Below, piece after piece: positions 32,498 to 40,806 of a stretch of DNA of 64,000 bases. Both the position numbers and the translations under genes were made by a program. The DNA is taken from positions 1-64,000 of the forward strand of contig CAZCUD010000008.1 of NCBI GenBank assembly GCA_964501785.1. The letters run 5' to 3'. Position 1 is the first letter of the stretch; each line of letters starts with the position of its first letter. The notes under the pieces are model-generated. The model worked only from the letters and a program-made list of their open reading frames with translations, was not told the DNA's origin and did no database searches. Source of the DNA: DATBSK01 sp964501785 (GTDB taxonomy: Bacteria; Actinomycetota; Acidimicrobiia; IMCC26256; PALSA-555).

Positions 32498-32962
32498 TCA
32501 GCGGCCCTCGCCGATCGCGACCCGCGGTGGCTCCTCGAACGGGATGCGCGCCGCGTCGGCCCAGAGGCGATCGAGGTCGTAGTAGGCGCGGGTCTCGTCG
32601 AGGAAGACGTGCACGACGACGTCGCCGAAGTCGAGGAGCATCCACGACGCGTCTTCGACCCCTTCGATGCCGATGGGGCTCGACCCGTCGTGGGCGCGCA
32701 GCGCGGCCTCGATCTCGTCGGAGATCGTGCGGGCCTGGCGCGGGTTGGTGGCGCTGGCCAGCACGAAGCAGTCGACGATCGAGATGATCTCGCCCACGTC
32801 GAGCACGACGACGTCGTGCGCCAGCTTGTCGGAGGCGGCCTCGGCGGCGACGAGCGCTCGCTGCACCGAGGCCGAGCTGGTCGACGGTGTCGAGGAGTCG
32901 CTCAACCGGCTCCGTTCCAGATGCGGGTCGGGCCGGGACCGGTGCTCATCTGCCAGGAGCAT
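32498..32962 (-). CDS. rsfS: Ribosomal silencing factor RsfS
   Basis: A 154-aa RsfS/DUF143 protein that binds uL14 on the 50S subunit and blocks subunit joining in starvation. The conserved core is 'KLAHDVVVLDVGEIISIVDC' through 'EDASWMLLDFGDVVVHVF' and 'YYDLDRLWADA'. An N-terminal extension of about 30 Ser/Arg-rich residues may be non-native, and a later start is possible. It overlaps the end of nadD by 17 nt; nadD-rsfS is the standard arrangement. It is convergent with the hisF-like gene (12 nt). Confidence 0.92.
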   Translation of the reverse strand: MLLADEHRSRPDPHLERSRLSDSSTPSTSSASVQRALVAAEAASDKLAHDVVVLDVGEIISIVDCFVLASATNPRQARTISDEIEAALRAHDGSSPIGIEGVEDASWMLLDFGDVVVHVFLDETRAYYDLDRLWADAARIPFEEPPRVAIGEGR

Positions 32963-33584
32963 AGAGGCCGCGCTCGGCGATCACGCGCACCGCGGCCGGG
33001 GGCACGAGACCGTCCACCGGAAGGCCACGCGCGAGGCGCGCCCGGAGCTCCGTGGACGAGATGTCGAGGCGCGGGATCGAGACGTGCTCGACCGACCAGC
33101 CGGCACCCGGAGGTGCCGCGTGCTCGCCCGCACGCTCGACCACCACGACGGTCGCCAACGACTTCGTGTCCTCCAGGCGTCGCCACGTCGACATGTTGGC
33201 GACCGCGTCGGCCCCGAGCAGCAGGTACAGCGACCGTCGGGGACGGGCGAGGACCTCGAGCGTGTCGGCGGTGACCGACGCGCCGTCGCGCTCCACCTCC
33301 ACGGGGCTCGCTTCGAGCCCCTCGACGTCGGCGGTGGCGGCCTCGACCATGGCCAGCCGGTCCGCGGCGCTCGCCACGACCTTCCCGCGCTTCTGCCACG
33401 GATCGCCCGCGACCACCAGGAGCACCCGGTCGAGGCCGAGCGCGGCCCGACAGTCGGACGCCGCGACCACGTGCCCCACGTGGACGGGGTCGAACGTGCC
33501 GCCGAGCACCCCGACCCGCTCCTCGGCATCGGGGCCGGCATCCCCGGGACGGCTCTCCCCCGCCGGTTCGGACGCCAGGCTCAC
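32946..33584 (-). CDS. nadD: Nicotinate-nucleotide adenylyltransferase
   Basis: A 212-aa enzyme that adenylates nicotinate mononucleotide in NAD synthesis. The nucleotidyltransferase signature 'GVLGGTFDPVHVGH' is near residue 30 and the C-terminal 'ISSTELRARLARG' motif is present. An N-terminal tail of about 25 residues precedes the first strand. GTG 33584 is preferred over ATG 33596 because TATGCT (plus 33592-33597) lies exactly 7 nt before the GTG and itself contains that ATG. Divergent from the ACT-domain gene; both appear leaderless. Confidence 0.93.
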   Translation of the reverse strand: MSLASEPAGESRPGDAGPDAEERVGVLGGTFDPVHVGHVVAASDCRAALGLDRVLLVVAGDPWQKRGKVVASAADRLAMVEAATADVEGLEASPVEVERDGASVTADTLEVLARPRRSLYLLLGADAVANMSTWRRLEDTKSLATVVVVERAGEHAAPPGAGWSVEHVSIPRLDISSTELRARLARGLPVDGLVPPAAVRVIAERGLYAPGR

Positions 33585-33591
33585 CCCGCCG

Positions 33592-33644
33592 AGCATACGG
33601 TTCACGAATCCGCAACACGGGCGCCACATGTCGGGACGTACCCT
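33592..33644. promoter_or_regulatory. Divergent leaderless promoters of nadD and the ACT gene
   Basis: Minus: TATGCT (33592-33597) with 7 nt to GTG 33584. Plus: TACCCT (33639-33644) with 6 nt to ATG 33651. The two -10 boxes are 41 nt apart. Convincing -35 hexamers are not seen for either. Confidence 0.42.
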
Positions 33645-33650
33645 TCGGGC

Positions 33651-34361
33651 ATGGGTGAGACCAGCGCCCCCGAGGAGATCCGGGCCACCGACGACGTCCG
33701 AGCCCCCGACACCGGGGCCCTCGAGACCCACGTGCTGGTGCGAGTCTGGCTGCCCGACCGCCCCGGTGCGCTCGGTCTGGTCGCGGCCCGCATCGGCTCT
33801 GTCGGTGGCGACATCGTCGGCGTCGACGTGCTCGAGCGCTCCGAGGGGATCGCGGTCGACGAGTTCGCCGTCGTGCTCCCGAACCTCGACGTCCTCGAGC
33901 TGCTCGCCCGGGAGATCGAGCAGGTCGACGGGACCTCGGTCGAGCAGTTCCGCGTCGTCGCCGCGTTCCCGGACGCACGGCTCGATGCGCTGGAGTCGGC
34001 CGAGGTGCTCTGCGACGCGGGATCGATCGAGGGGCTCGCCGGCACGCTGGTCGGGCACCTTCGGCGCGAGTTCCTCGCCGACTGGTGCGTGCTGCTCGTC
34101 GGTGACGACGTCGCGGCGGCCTCGGGCGACCGGCCGCCGACGGTGGAGTTCCTCAGCGCGCTCGCCGCCGGGACGGCCGCCTCACCGAAGGTCGCGGACG
34201 GCACCACCGGGCCGGACGACCTCATGGTGGCACCGCTCCCGAACCACGACGCAACGGTCCTCGCGGGGCGGGGCGGCCAGGCGTTCCGTCGGCGGGAGCG
34301 CCTCCAGCTCCTCGCTCTCGCGCGCATCGCCGATCGAGCGTGGACGTTGCTCGAGCGCTAG
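33651..34361 (+). CDS. ACT-domain protein
   Basis: A 236-aa protein with one ACT domain near the N-terminus ('VLVRVWLPDRPGALGLVAAR', 'VGGDIVGVDVLER', about 28-105), a fold that senses amino acids or other small ligands. The remaining 130 residues ('AEVLCDAGSIEGLAGTLVGH', 'FRRRERLQLLALARIADRAW') resemble no domain I can name, though they have the look of a GAF-like region. Start ATG 33651. A stop 9 nt before the photolyase gene suggests the two are co-transcribed. Likely a regulatory protein; ligand and partner are unknown. Confidence 0.7.
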   Translation: MGETSAPEEIRATDDVRAPDTGALETHVLVRVWLPDRPGALGLVAARIGSVGGDIVGVDVLERSEGIAVDEFAVVLPNLDVLELLAREIEQVDGTSVEQFRVVAAFPDARLDALESAEVLCDAGSIEGLAGTLVGHLRREFLADWCVLLVGDDVAAASGDRPPTVEFLSALAAGTAASPKVADGTTGPDDLMVAPLPNHDATVLAGRGGQAFRRRERLQLLALARIADRAWTLLER

Positions 34362-34370
34362 AAACCCGAC

Positions 34371-35735
34371 GTGGATCCGGTCGTCGTGGTGTTCACCCGC
34401 GACCTGCGTGTCACCGACCATCCTGCACTGGCCGAGGCCGGCCGCACCGCGGCTCCGGTGACGCCGCTCTTCGTGCTCGACGAGGGGATCCTCGGAAGCA
34501 GCTTCAACCGACCGAACCGGACGCGCTTCCTGCTGGAGAGCCTGCGCGACCTCGATGCTTCGCTTCGATCGCGAGGAGTCGCGCTCTCGGTGCGCCGCGG
34601 CGACTGGGTCGAGGAGGTCGTCCGCGCGACGAGGGCGGCCGGTGCGGCTCGCGTGCGCGTCGCCGACGACGTGAGCCGCTATGGACGTGCGCGACTCGCC
34701 CGCCTCGAGACGGAGGCCTCCATGGCGCGGCTCGAGGTCGTGCGCGAGCCCGGCGTCACCGTCGTGCCCCCGGGCGCGGTCCTGCCGGCCGGCGGCGACC
34801 ACTTCAAGGTCTTCACCCCCTACCACCGACGGTGGCTCGCGACGCCCTGGCGCCCGGTCGTTGCCGCACCCGATCGCCTCGTGCCGGGCGAGCCGGCGGG
34901 ACCGGCGACCCTCCCCGACCTCCGGGACCTCTGCGACGGAGCACCGAGCGACGACGTCGTCCCCGGAGGCGAGGGGCCGAGCCGACGCGCGTTCGAGCGC
35001 TGGTGCGACGACCACCTCGCCGAGTACCCGGAGCGCCACGACGACCTCCCCGGCGACGCGACGTCACGCCTCGGGGCGGCGCTGCACTTCGGATGCCTCT
35101 CCCCCACCGAGGTCGCGACCGACGTGCGCGACCGCCCGGGCGGCGCCGAGCTGGCTCGCCAGCTGTGCTGGCGCGACTTCTTCCACCAGGTGCTCCACGC
35201 GCGCCCCGATGCGGCGTGGTCGGACTACCGGGGCAGAGCGCTCGAGTGGCGCGACGATCCCGACGGCGTCGAGCGTTGGCGGGAAGGTCGCACGGGCTAC
35301 CCCGTCGTCGACGCCGGGATGCGCCAGCTGCGCCGCGAGGGGTTCATGCACAACCGCGCCCGCATGGTCGTCGCGTCGTTCCTCACCAAGGACCTCATGG
35401 TCGACTGGCGCACCGGCGCGCGGCACTTCCTCGACTGGCTGGTCGACGGCGACGTCGCGAACAACAACCTCAACTGGCAGTGGACCGCGGGCACCGGAAC
35501 CGACACCAACCCGCGTCGGGTGTTCAACCCGACCCGCCAGGGCCTGCGCTTCGACCCCGACGGCGACTACGTCCGGCGCTACGTCGAGGAGCTCGCGACC
35601 GTGCCGGGCAAGGCCGTGCACGATCCCGACCCGGAGACTCGCGCCCGCTGTGGCTACCCGGAACCGATCGTCGACCACCGTTCGGCGATCGCGGAGTACC
35701 AGGCGCGACGACTCAGTCCTCGGCGATCGTCGTGA
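34371..35735 (+). CDS. phrB: Deoxyribodipyrimidine photolyase
   Basis: A 454-aa FAD-dependent enzyme that splits cyclobutane pyrimidine dimers with blue light. The N-terminal antenna-binding domain starts 'VVVFTRDLRVTDHPAL'. The FAD/DNA-binding C-terminal half carries 'ARQLCWRDFFHQVLHARP', 'GMRQLRREGFMHNRARM', 'NNNLNWQWTAGTGTDTNP' and 'RRVFNPTRQGLRFDPDG', which are class I photolyase signatures. GTG 34371 begins 9 nt after the ACT gene. Its last 23 nt overlap the end of the convergent VWA gene. Confidence 0.94.
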   Translation: MDPVVVVFTRDLRVTDHPALAEAGRTAAPVTPLFVLDEGILGSSFNRPNRTRFLLESLRDLDASLRSRGVALSVRRGDWVEEVVRATRAAGAARVRVADDVSRYGRARLARLETEASMARLEVVREPGVTVVPPGAVLPAGGDHFKVFTPYHRRWLATPWRPVVAAPDRLVPGEPAGPATLPDLRDLCDGAPSDDVVPGGEGPSRRAFERWCDDHLAEYPERHDDLPGDATSRLGAALHFGCLSPTEVATDVRDRPGGAELARQLCWRDFFHQVLHARPDAAWSDYRGRALEWRDDPDGVERWREGRTGYPVVDAGMRQLRREGFMHNRARMVVASFLTKDLMVDWRTGARHFLDWLVDGDVANNNLNWQWTAGTGTDTNPRRVFNPTRQGLRFDPDGDYVRRYVEELATVPGKAVHDPDPETRARCGYPEPIVDHRSAIAEYQARRLSPRRSS

Positions 35736-37131
35736 CGAACCGCTCCAGCTGGCGCAGGTTGCGACATTCGTAGACGCCGTCGCAGTAGGGCAAGTAGTCG
35801 GAGATGATCGAGTCGCCGGTGTCCCAGTAGCCGCGCGGCTCGGGATTGAGCCAGTACACGTGCTTGCCCCGCTTGCGCAGGGAGTCGAGCACCCACGCCT
35901 GTGACGCGTGGTAGTTGTTGCGTGCGTCGCCGAGGACGATGATCGACGACTTCGGCGTGACCTCGTTGTAGTGCCGGTCGTGGAACACCTCGAGGGCGTG
36001 GCCGTAGTCGGAGTGACCGTCGACCCACACGACGTCGGCCTCGGTGTTGACGCGATGCACCGCCTCCATGACGTCGTCGCCCTCCTGGAAGTAGTGCGTG
36101 ACCTCGTCGATGCCGTCGATGAAGACCCACGAGCGGACCTTCGAGAACTGGCTCGCCATCGCGTAGACGAGCTGGAGGGTGAATCGGGCGAAGCTCGCCA
36201 CCGACCCCGAGATGTCGGCGATGACCATGATCTCGGGCTTCGACGGATGCGGGTTCTTGAACTTGGGCTCTGCCGGCACGCCGCCGTACGAGAGCGATGC
36301 GCGCACGGTCTTGCGGAAGTCGAGCGTGCCCCGGTGCCGACGCCGACGCCGCTGCGCGAGCCGAGCCGCGAGCGCCCGCGTGAGGGGGTAGATGGCCTTC
36401 TGGAGCGCGAGCATCTCGTCGCGCGACGCGTGCATGAAGTCGACGTCTTCGGGAAGCGGCTTGCGGAGGGTCCGCGCCATCGCCTCGACGCCGCGATCGG
36501 CGACCAGGCGCCGTCGGATCTCCGCTTCGACCAGCTCCTTGAGCTCGCGCAGCCGCCCTTCGAAGTCCTCGCGCTGGAGCCGTTCGGCGAGCTCCCCCTC
36601 GGCGACCGCGTCGGCGTCGCGGGCGCGCCCCATCATCCGGGCGCCGAGATCGTCGAGGTCGAGCTGCCGCAGCGTGCGGTACAGGTAGTAGGTGCCGCCG
36701 ACCGGTCGACCGGGCTCCATGCCCGCGAACATCGTCACGGCCATCGCGGCGAGCTGACGGAGCGCGTCCCGGTCGCCGCTCATCAGCGCGTCGAGGAGCA
36801 TCTGCGCGAGCTCCTCGCGGTCCATCTCGCCGCCGCCACCGCCACCCGACGCCTCGGAGAGCAGCGACTCCCACATCTCGTCGACGTCGACTCCGTCCTC
36901 GCCCCCGACGCCGGGTGACCAGAGCGAGAAGTAGACGTCGAAGACGGTCTCGAACGCCTTCCAGTGGTTGTTGTGCTTGACGAGCGTCGCGCCGAGCGCG
37001 GCCTTGAACACGTCGCGATCGGCGATGTCGATGTGCTCGACGGCGTGCATCGCGTCGAGGTTCTCGGTCATCGACACCGGGAGCCCCGCCGCGCGCAGCT
37101 CGTGCACGAACCCCTGCAGCACGTCGAGCAT
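35713..37131 (-). CDS. CoxE-type VWA-domain protein
   Basis: A 472-aa protein with an acidic/Gly-rich middle ('SEASGGGGGGEMDREE') and a C-terminal von Willebrand A domain (about 285-470) with the MIDAS signature 'IADISGSVASFARF'. The family (PF05762, CoxE-like) works with MoxR-type AAA ATPases as a metal-insertion or protein-remodelling chaperone. The MoxR gene lies upstream, separated by 112 nt holding a palindromic repeat that runs up to the ATG. No CO-dehydrogenase genes are nearby, so the client is unknown. The 3' end overlaps phrB. Confidence 0.85.
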   Translation of the reverse strand: MLDVLQGFVHELRAAGLPVSMTENLDAMHAVEHIDIADRDVFKAALGATLVKHNNHWKAFETVFDVYFSLWSPGVGGEDGVDVDEMWESLLSEASGGGGGGEMDREELAQMLLDALMSGDRDALRQLAAMAVTMFAGMEPGRPVGGTYYLYRTLRQLDLDDLGARMMGRARDADAVAEGELAERLQREDFEGRLRELKELVEAEIRRRLVADRGVEAMARTLRKPLPEDVDFMHASRDEMLALQKAIYPLTRALAARLAQRRRRRHRGTLDFRKTVRASLSYGGVPAEPKFKNPHPSKPEIMVIADISGSVASFARFTLQLVYAMASQFSKVRSWVFIDGIDEVTHYFQEGDDVMEAVHRVNTEADVVWVDGHSDYGHALEVFHDRHYNEVTPKSSIIVLGDARNNYHASQAWVLDSLRKRGKHVYWLNPEPRGYWDTGDSIISDYLPYCDGVYECRNLRQLERFVTTIAED

Positions 37132-37199
37132 CTCTACTGCGTCGCTCTCTGCGCCGCAGGGTACCTGCGGCGCGGCCGTTCGCTCCGCTGCTGACGCCC
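37132..37199. repeat. Dispersed palindromic repeat, copy 2
   Basis: A 68-bp unit matching 9006-9074 (about 90% identity by eye, one 1-nt indel). Central hairpin GCGCCGCAGG (37151-37160), loop GTA, CCTGCGGCGC (37164-37173), a perfect 10-bp stem. Compared with copy 1 the bases GGC/GCC are exchanged in both arms, so pairing is conserved. It abuts the ATG of the VWA gene. Confidence 0.7.
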
Positions 37200-37228
37200 G
37201 CCGGACTCGCGCTGCTGACGCCCGCCGG
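37187..37228. repeat. 18-bp direct duplication
   Basis: GCTGCTGACGCCCGCCGG occurs at 37187-37204 and again at 37211-37228 (24-nt period), just beyond palindromic repeat copy 2. Probably a slippage or insertion scar of that repeat. Confidence 0.7.
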
Positions 37229-37243
37229 TGGTCGTGCCGGGCG

Positions 37244-38119
37244 TCACGGCGCGGACTCGGGGACGAGCTCCTTGCGGGCCTTCGCGATGTCGGACTGGTA
37301 CTTCAGCAGCACGTGGAGCGTCTCGCCGATCACCTCGGGCGAGATCTCCTTGCGGCCGAGGAACAGCAGCGTCCGGGCCCAGTCGATCGTCTCCGAGATC
37401 GACGGCGCCTTCTTGAGGTCGAGCTCGCGGATCGAGCGCACGACGCGCGCCACCTGCTCGGCGAGCTCGTCGTCGATCTCGGGCACCCGCACCCGCACGA
37501 TCTCGCGCTCACGATCGAGATCGGGGTAGTCGATGTGCAGGTAGAGGCACCGCCGCTTCAGCGCCTCGGAGAGCTCGCGGGTGTTGTTGGACGTGAGCAG
37601 CACGATCGGACGTTGCGTGCCCTTGATCGTCCCGAGCTCGGGGATCGAGACCTGGAAGTCGGACAGCACCTCGAGGAGCAGCGCCTCGGTCTCGATCTCG
37701 ACGCGGTCGACCTCGTCGATCAGCAGCACGACCGGCTCCTCGGCCCGGATCGCCTCGAGGAGCGGACGCGTGAGCAGGAACTGCTCGGAGAAGATGTCGG
37801 ACTCGACGACCTCCCAGCTCGTCTCGTGCTCGCGGTCGGCCTGGATCCGCAGCAGCTGCTTCTTGTAGTTCCACTCGTAGAGCGCCTTGGCCTCGTCGAG
37901 GCCCTCGTAGCACTGGAGGCGGATCAGCCGCGCACCGCCGACCTGCGCGATCGCCTTGGCGAGCTCGGTCTTGCCGACCCCGGCCGGCCCCTCGACGAGC
38001 ACCGGCTTCTCGAGCCGGTCCGCGAGGTACACGACGCCCGAGATGTTGGCGTCGGCGAGGTAGTCGACCTCGCGGAGCCGTTCCGTGACGTCGGCCACCG
38101 ATTCGAAGCGTTCAGCCAT
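37244..38119 (-). CDS. MoxR-family AAA+ ATPase
   Basis: A 291-aa AAA+ ATPase. Walker A 'EGPAGVGKTELAKAIA' (about 44-59), Walker B 'VVLLIDEVDRVEIETEALLL', sensor 'PIVLLTSNNTRELSEALKRR' and the lid region are complete. MoxR proteins act with VWA partners to mature metalloenzymes or other complexes; the CoxE-type VWA gene is next downstream. ATG 38119 has normal length and lies 33 nt past the proA stop. Confidence 0.9.
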   Translation of the reverse strand: MAERFESVADVTERLREVDYLADANISGVVYLADRLEKPVLVEGPAGVGKTELAKAIAQVGGARLIRLQCYEGLDEAKALYEWNYKKQLLRIQADREHETSWEVVESDIFSEQFLLTRPLLEAIRAEEPVVLLIDEVDRVEIETEALLLEVLSDFQVSIPELGTIKGTQRPIVLLTSNNTRELSEALKRRCLYLHIDYPDLDREREIVRVRVPEIDDELAEQVARVVRSIRELDLKKAPSISETIDWARTLLFLGRKEISPEVIGETLHVLLKYQSDIAKARKELVPESAP

Positions 38120-38152
38120 GTCGAGTCCGTCGCCGCCTGTTCGATGTCGTGG

Positions 38153-39400
38153 TCATTGCACGATCTGGCCGTCGCCCCAGACCAGGTACTTGTAGGTGGT
38201 GAGCTCGCGCAGGCCCATGGGTCCGCGCGCGTGGAGCTTCTGGGTCGAGATGCCGATCTCGGCACCGAACCCGAACCGCTCGCCGTCGGTGAAGCGGGTC
38301 GAGGCGTTCACCGTGACCACCGCCGCATCGACCTCACGCGTGAAGCGTCGCGCGGCGTCGATGTCACGGGTCACGATCGCCTCCGTGTGGCCGGTGCCGA
38401 ACCGGTTGACGTGCGCGATCGCCGCATCGAGGTCGGCGACGACGGCGACGCTCATCTCGAGCGCGAGGAACTCGCGAGCGAAGTCGTCGTCGGTCGCGGT
38501 GCCCATCGGGAAGAGCAGCTGCGCCGGCTCGTCGCCGCGGAGCTCGACGCCGGCTTCGACCAGCGCCGCGCCCACACGCGGCAGGAAGGCCTCCGCGACG
38601 TCGCGGTGCACGACGAGCGACTCTGCCGCGTTGCACACCCCCGGCCGGTTGGTCTTGGCGTTGACGACGATCTCGAGCGCATCGTCGAGGTCGGCGGCTG
38701 CGTCGACGTAGACGTGGCAGTTGCCGTCACCGTCGATGATCACGGGGACGGTCGCGTTGGCCTGGATGCTCTCGATGAGGGATCGACCCCCACGAGGGAT
38801 CAGGCAGTCGACGTACTCGTCGAGCTGCATCACCTCGACCGCAGTGTCGTGCGCGGTGTCGTCGACGAGGATCACCGCGTCCTCGGGCAGCCCCGCCTTC
38901 ACCGCGCCCTCGCGGAGCAGCGCGGCGATGGCCAGGTTGGAGCGCAGCGCGCTCGACGAGCCCCGCAGGAGAGCGGCGTTGCCCGACTTCAGGCAGATCC
39001 CCGCCGCGTCGCTGGTGACGTTGGGACGGTTCTCGTAGATGATCGCGACGACGCCGAGGGGCACGCGGACGCGTTGGATGTCGAGCCCGTTGGGTCGGCG
39101 GGTGCCGTCGAGCACCTCGCCGATCGGGTCGGGGAGGGCCGCGACCTGGCGGAGGCCGTCGGCCATCCCCTGGAGGCGGGCCTCGTCGAGCCGCAGCCGA
39201 TCGACGGCCGCGCCCCGCATGCCGTCACGCTCCGCCGCGGCGAGATCCGCGGCGTTCGCCTCGAGGACCTCGGGGCCCCGATCGACCAGCAGGTCGGCGG
39301 CTGCGTGGAGGGCCGCGTTCTTGGCGATCGTGGACGCTCCGGCCAGCACCCGGGACGCGGCGGCGGCCCGCCTGCCCAGCTCGAGGACGGAGTGCTGCAC
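38153..39400 (-). CDS. proA: Gamma-glutamyl phosphate reductase
   Basis: A 415-aa NADPH-dependent reductase, second step of proline synthesis. Catalytic Cys is in 'TNRPGVCNAAESLVVH' (about residue 255), with 'IIYENRPNVTSDAAGICLKS' and 'CLIPRGGRSLIESI' as family blocks. GTG 39400 is chosen: it gives family length and sits 6 nt after a TACACT -10 box. The gene is separated from proB by 283 nt (39401-39683) that contain a large hairpin and this promoter, so proA can be expressed apart from proB. Confidence 0.95.
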   Translation of the reverse strand: MQHSVLELGRRAAAASRVLAGASTIAKNAALHAAADLLVDRGPEVLEANAADLAAAERDGMRGAAVDRLRLDEARLQGMADGLRQVAALPDPIGEVLDGTRRPNGLDIQRVRVPLGVVAIIYENRPNVTSDAAGICLKSGNAALLRGSSSALRSNLAIAALLREGAVKAGLPEDAVILVDDTAHDTAVEVMQLDEYVDCLIPRGGRSLIESIQANATVPVIIDGDGNCHVYVDAAADLDDALEIVVNAKTNRPGVCNAAESLVVHRDVAEAFLPRVGAALVEAGVELRGDEPAQLLFPMGTATDDDFAREFLALEMSVAVVADLDAAIAHVNRFGTGHTEAIVTRDIDAARRFTREVDAAVVTVNASTRFTDGERFGFGAEIGISTQKLHARGPMGLRELTTYKYLVWGDGQIVQ

Positions 39401-39406
39401 GGATCG

Positions 39407-39412
39407 AGTGTA
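39407..39412 (-). promoter_or_regulatory. -10 box of proA (leaderless type)
   Basis: TACACT on the minus strand, 6 nt before GTG 39400, predicts a leaderless proA mRNA initiated inside the proB-proA gap. Confidence 0.45.
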
Positions 39413-39472
39413 CCCAGCGACTTTCCGGGCCCTTCGGGGCGATTTCCGGCGAGCGGGCCCGGACGCGAAGGC

Positions 39473-39530
39473 GGGGGGCGCGAGGCCGCGCCGTCGCGGA
39501 CGTGCCGCCGGCGCCGGCCTCGCACCCCCC
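39473..39530. other. Long hairpin between proB and proA
   Basis: A 16-bp arm at 39473-39488 pairs with 39515-39530 (one G-U on the minus-strand RNA), and the 26-nt interior continues the stem with CGCCG/CGGCG and GCGG/CCGC. The whole forms a nearly continuous stem of about 25 bp in 58 nt. No T-run follows on either strand. It may terminate or stabilise the proB transcript. The remainder of the 39401-39683 gap is GC-rich with no gene. Confidence 0.6.
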
Positions 39531-39683
39531 GGGACGAGTCGGTCGTCTGGGGCCCTGACCCTGATCCGTGGACCGGGTGTCTGGGCCCTCCCCCCGTCGA
39601 CCGACGCGCCGAGTGGAGAGAGTGTGTCGTACGTCACCTCCGAGCGCAAGGCGCGCGGGGCCGAGGCCGGTCCCGGTGGGTGG

Positions 39684-40769
39684 CTACCTCGGCAGCACGA
39701 CGAGGTCGTCGCGGTGCACGACCTCGTGGGGCAGGCCCTCGGCCAGCTCCGACGTGCGCCGGCCGGCGACGTCACGCAGCGCCGTGGCCGAGTACTGCAC
39801 GAGCCCCTTGGCGAAGGGGACGCCCTCGGCCACGACCTCGACCGCCTCGTCGGCGTCGAAGGAGCCCTCGACGGCCAGCACCCCCGCAGGGAGCAGGGAC
39901 CGGCCGTGCTCGGTCAGCGCCCGGCGGGCGCCGGCGTCGACCACGACCCTCCCGGCGGCGGCCCGGGCGAACGCGATCCACAGCTTGCGACTCGACAGGC
40001 GCTCGGTCCGCGGCCGGACGACCGTGCCCACGGAGCGCCCGGACGCCGCGTCGAGCACGACGGCGGGTGCATCGGCGGCCGCGATGACGACGCGCACACC
40101 CGACCAGGCCGCGATCTTGGCGGCGGCCAGCTTGCTCGCCATCCCCCCGCTTCCCCGCACGGTCCCCGCGCCGCCGGCCACGGCCTCGAGCGCCTCGTCG
40201 ACCTCGACGATCTCCTCGATCAGCGAGGCGCGCTCGTCGAGGCGGGGGTCGGCCGTGTAGAGGCCCGCGGTGTCGGTGAGCAGCAACAGCAGCTCCGCGC
40301 CGACGAGGTGCGACACGAGCGCGGCCAGCCGGTCGTTGTCTCCGTAGCGGATCTCGTCGTCGGCGACGGTGTCGTTCTCGTTGACGACCGGGAGCACCCG
40401 CAGGCCGAGCAGACGGTCGATCGTCTCGCGGGCGTGCAGGTACTGCGCGCGCTGGCCGAAGTCGTGGGGCGTCAGGAGCACCTGCCCGGCCACGATCCCA
40501 CGGTCGGCGAACTCCGACGTGATGCGCTGCATCAGGAGCGGCTGCCCGACCGCCGCGACGGCCTGGAGCGTGCCGACGTCCGACGGACGACGCTGCATCC
40601 CGAGGACCGGCATGCCCGCCGCGATCGCGCCCGAGCTCACGACGACGACCTCGTGGCCGGCGGTGCGGGCCTCGGCGACCTCGCCGCAGAGCTTGGCGAG
40701 CGCGGCACCGTCGAGCTCGCCGCGCTCGTCGCAGATCGACGACGTCCCGATCTTGACGACGATCCTCAT
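39684..40769 (-). CDS. proB: Glutamate 5-kinase
   Basis: A 361-aa kinase catalysing the first step of proline synthesis. The amino-acid kinase domain (1-255) shows 'VVKIGTSSICDERGEL', 'VVVSSGAIAAGM', 'VNENDTVADDEIRYGDNDRL' and 'GTVRGSGGMASKLAAAKIA'. A C-terminal PUA domain (about 275-355) is present. ATG 40769 has GGAG at suitable distance. It follows obg by 37 nt in the ribosomal/obg run. Confidence 0.95.
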   Translation of the reverse strand: MRIVVKIGTSSICDERGELDGAALAKLCGEVAEARTAGHEVVVVSSGAIAAGMPVLGMQRRPSDVGTLQAVAAVGQPLLMQRITSEFADRGIVAGQVLLTPHDFGQRAQYLHARETIDRLLGLRVLPVVNENDTVADDEIRYGDNDRLAALVSHLVGAELLLLLTDTAGLYTADPRLDERASLIEEIVEVDEALEAVAGGAGTVRGSGGMASKLAAAKIAAWSGVRVVIAAADAPAVVLDAASGRSVGTVVRPRTERLSSRKLWIAFARAAAGRVVVDAGARRALTEHGRSLLPAGVLAVEGSFDADEAVEVVAEGVPFAKGLVQYSATALRDVAGRRTSELAEGLPHEVVHRDDLVVLPR

Positions 40770-40806
40770 CGGTGCTCCCGAGCTCGTCTCGCGCGCCCCG
40801 TGCGCC

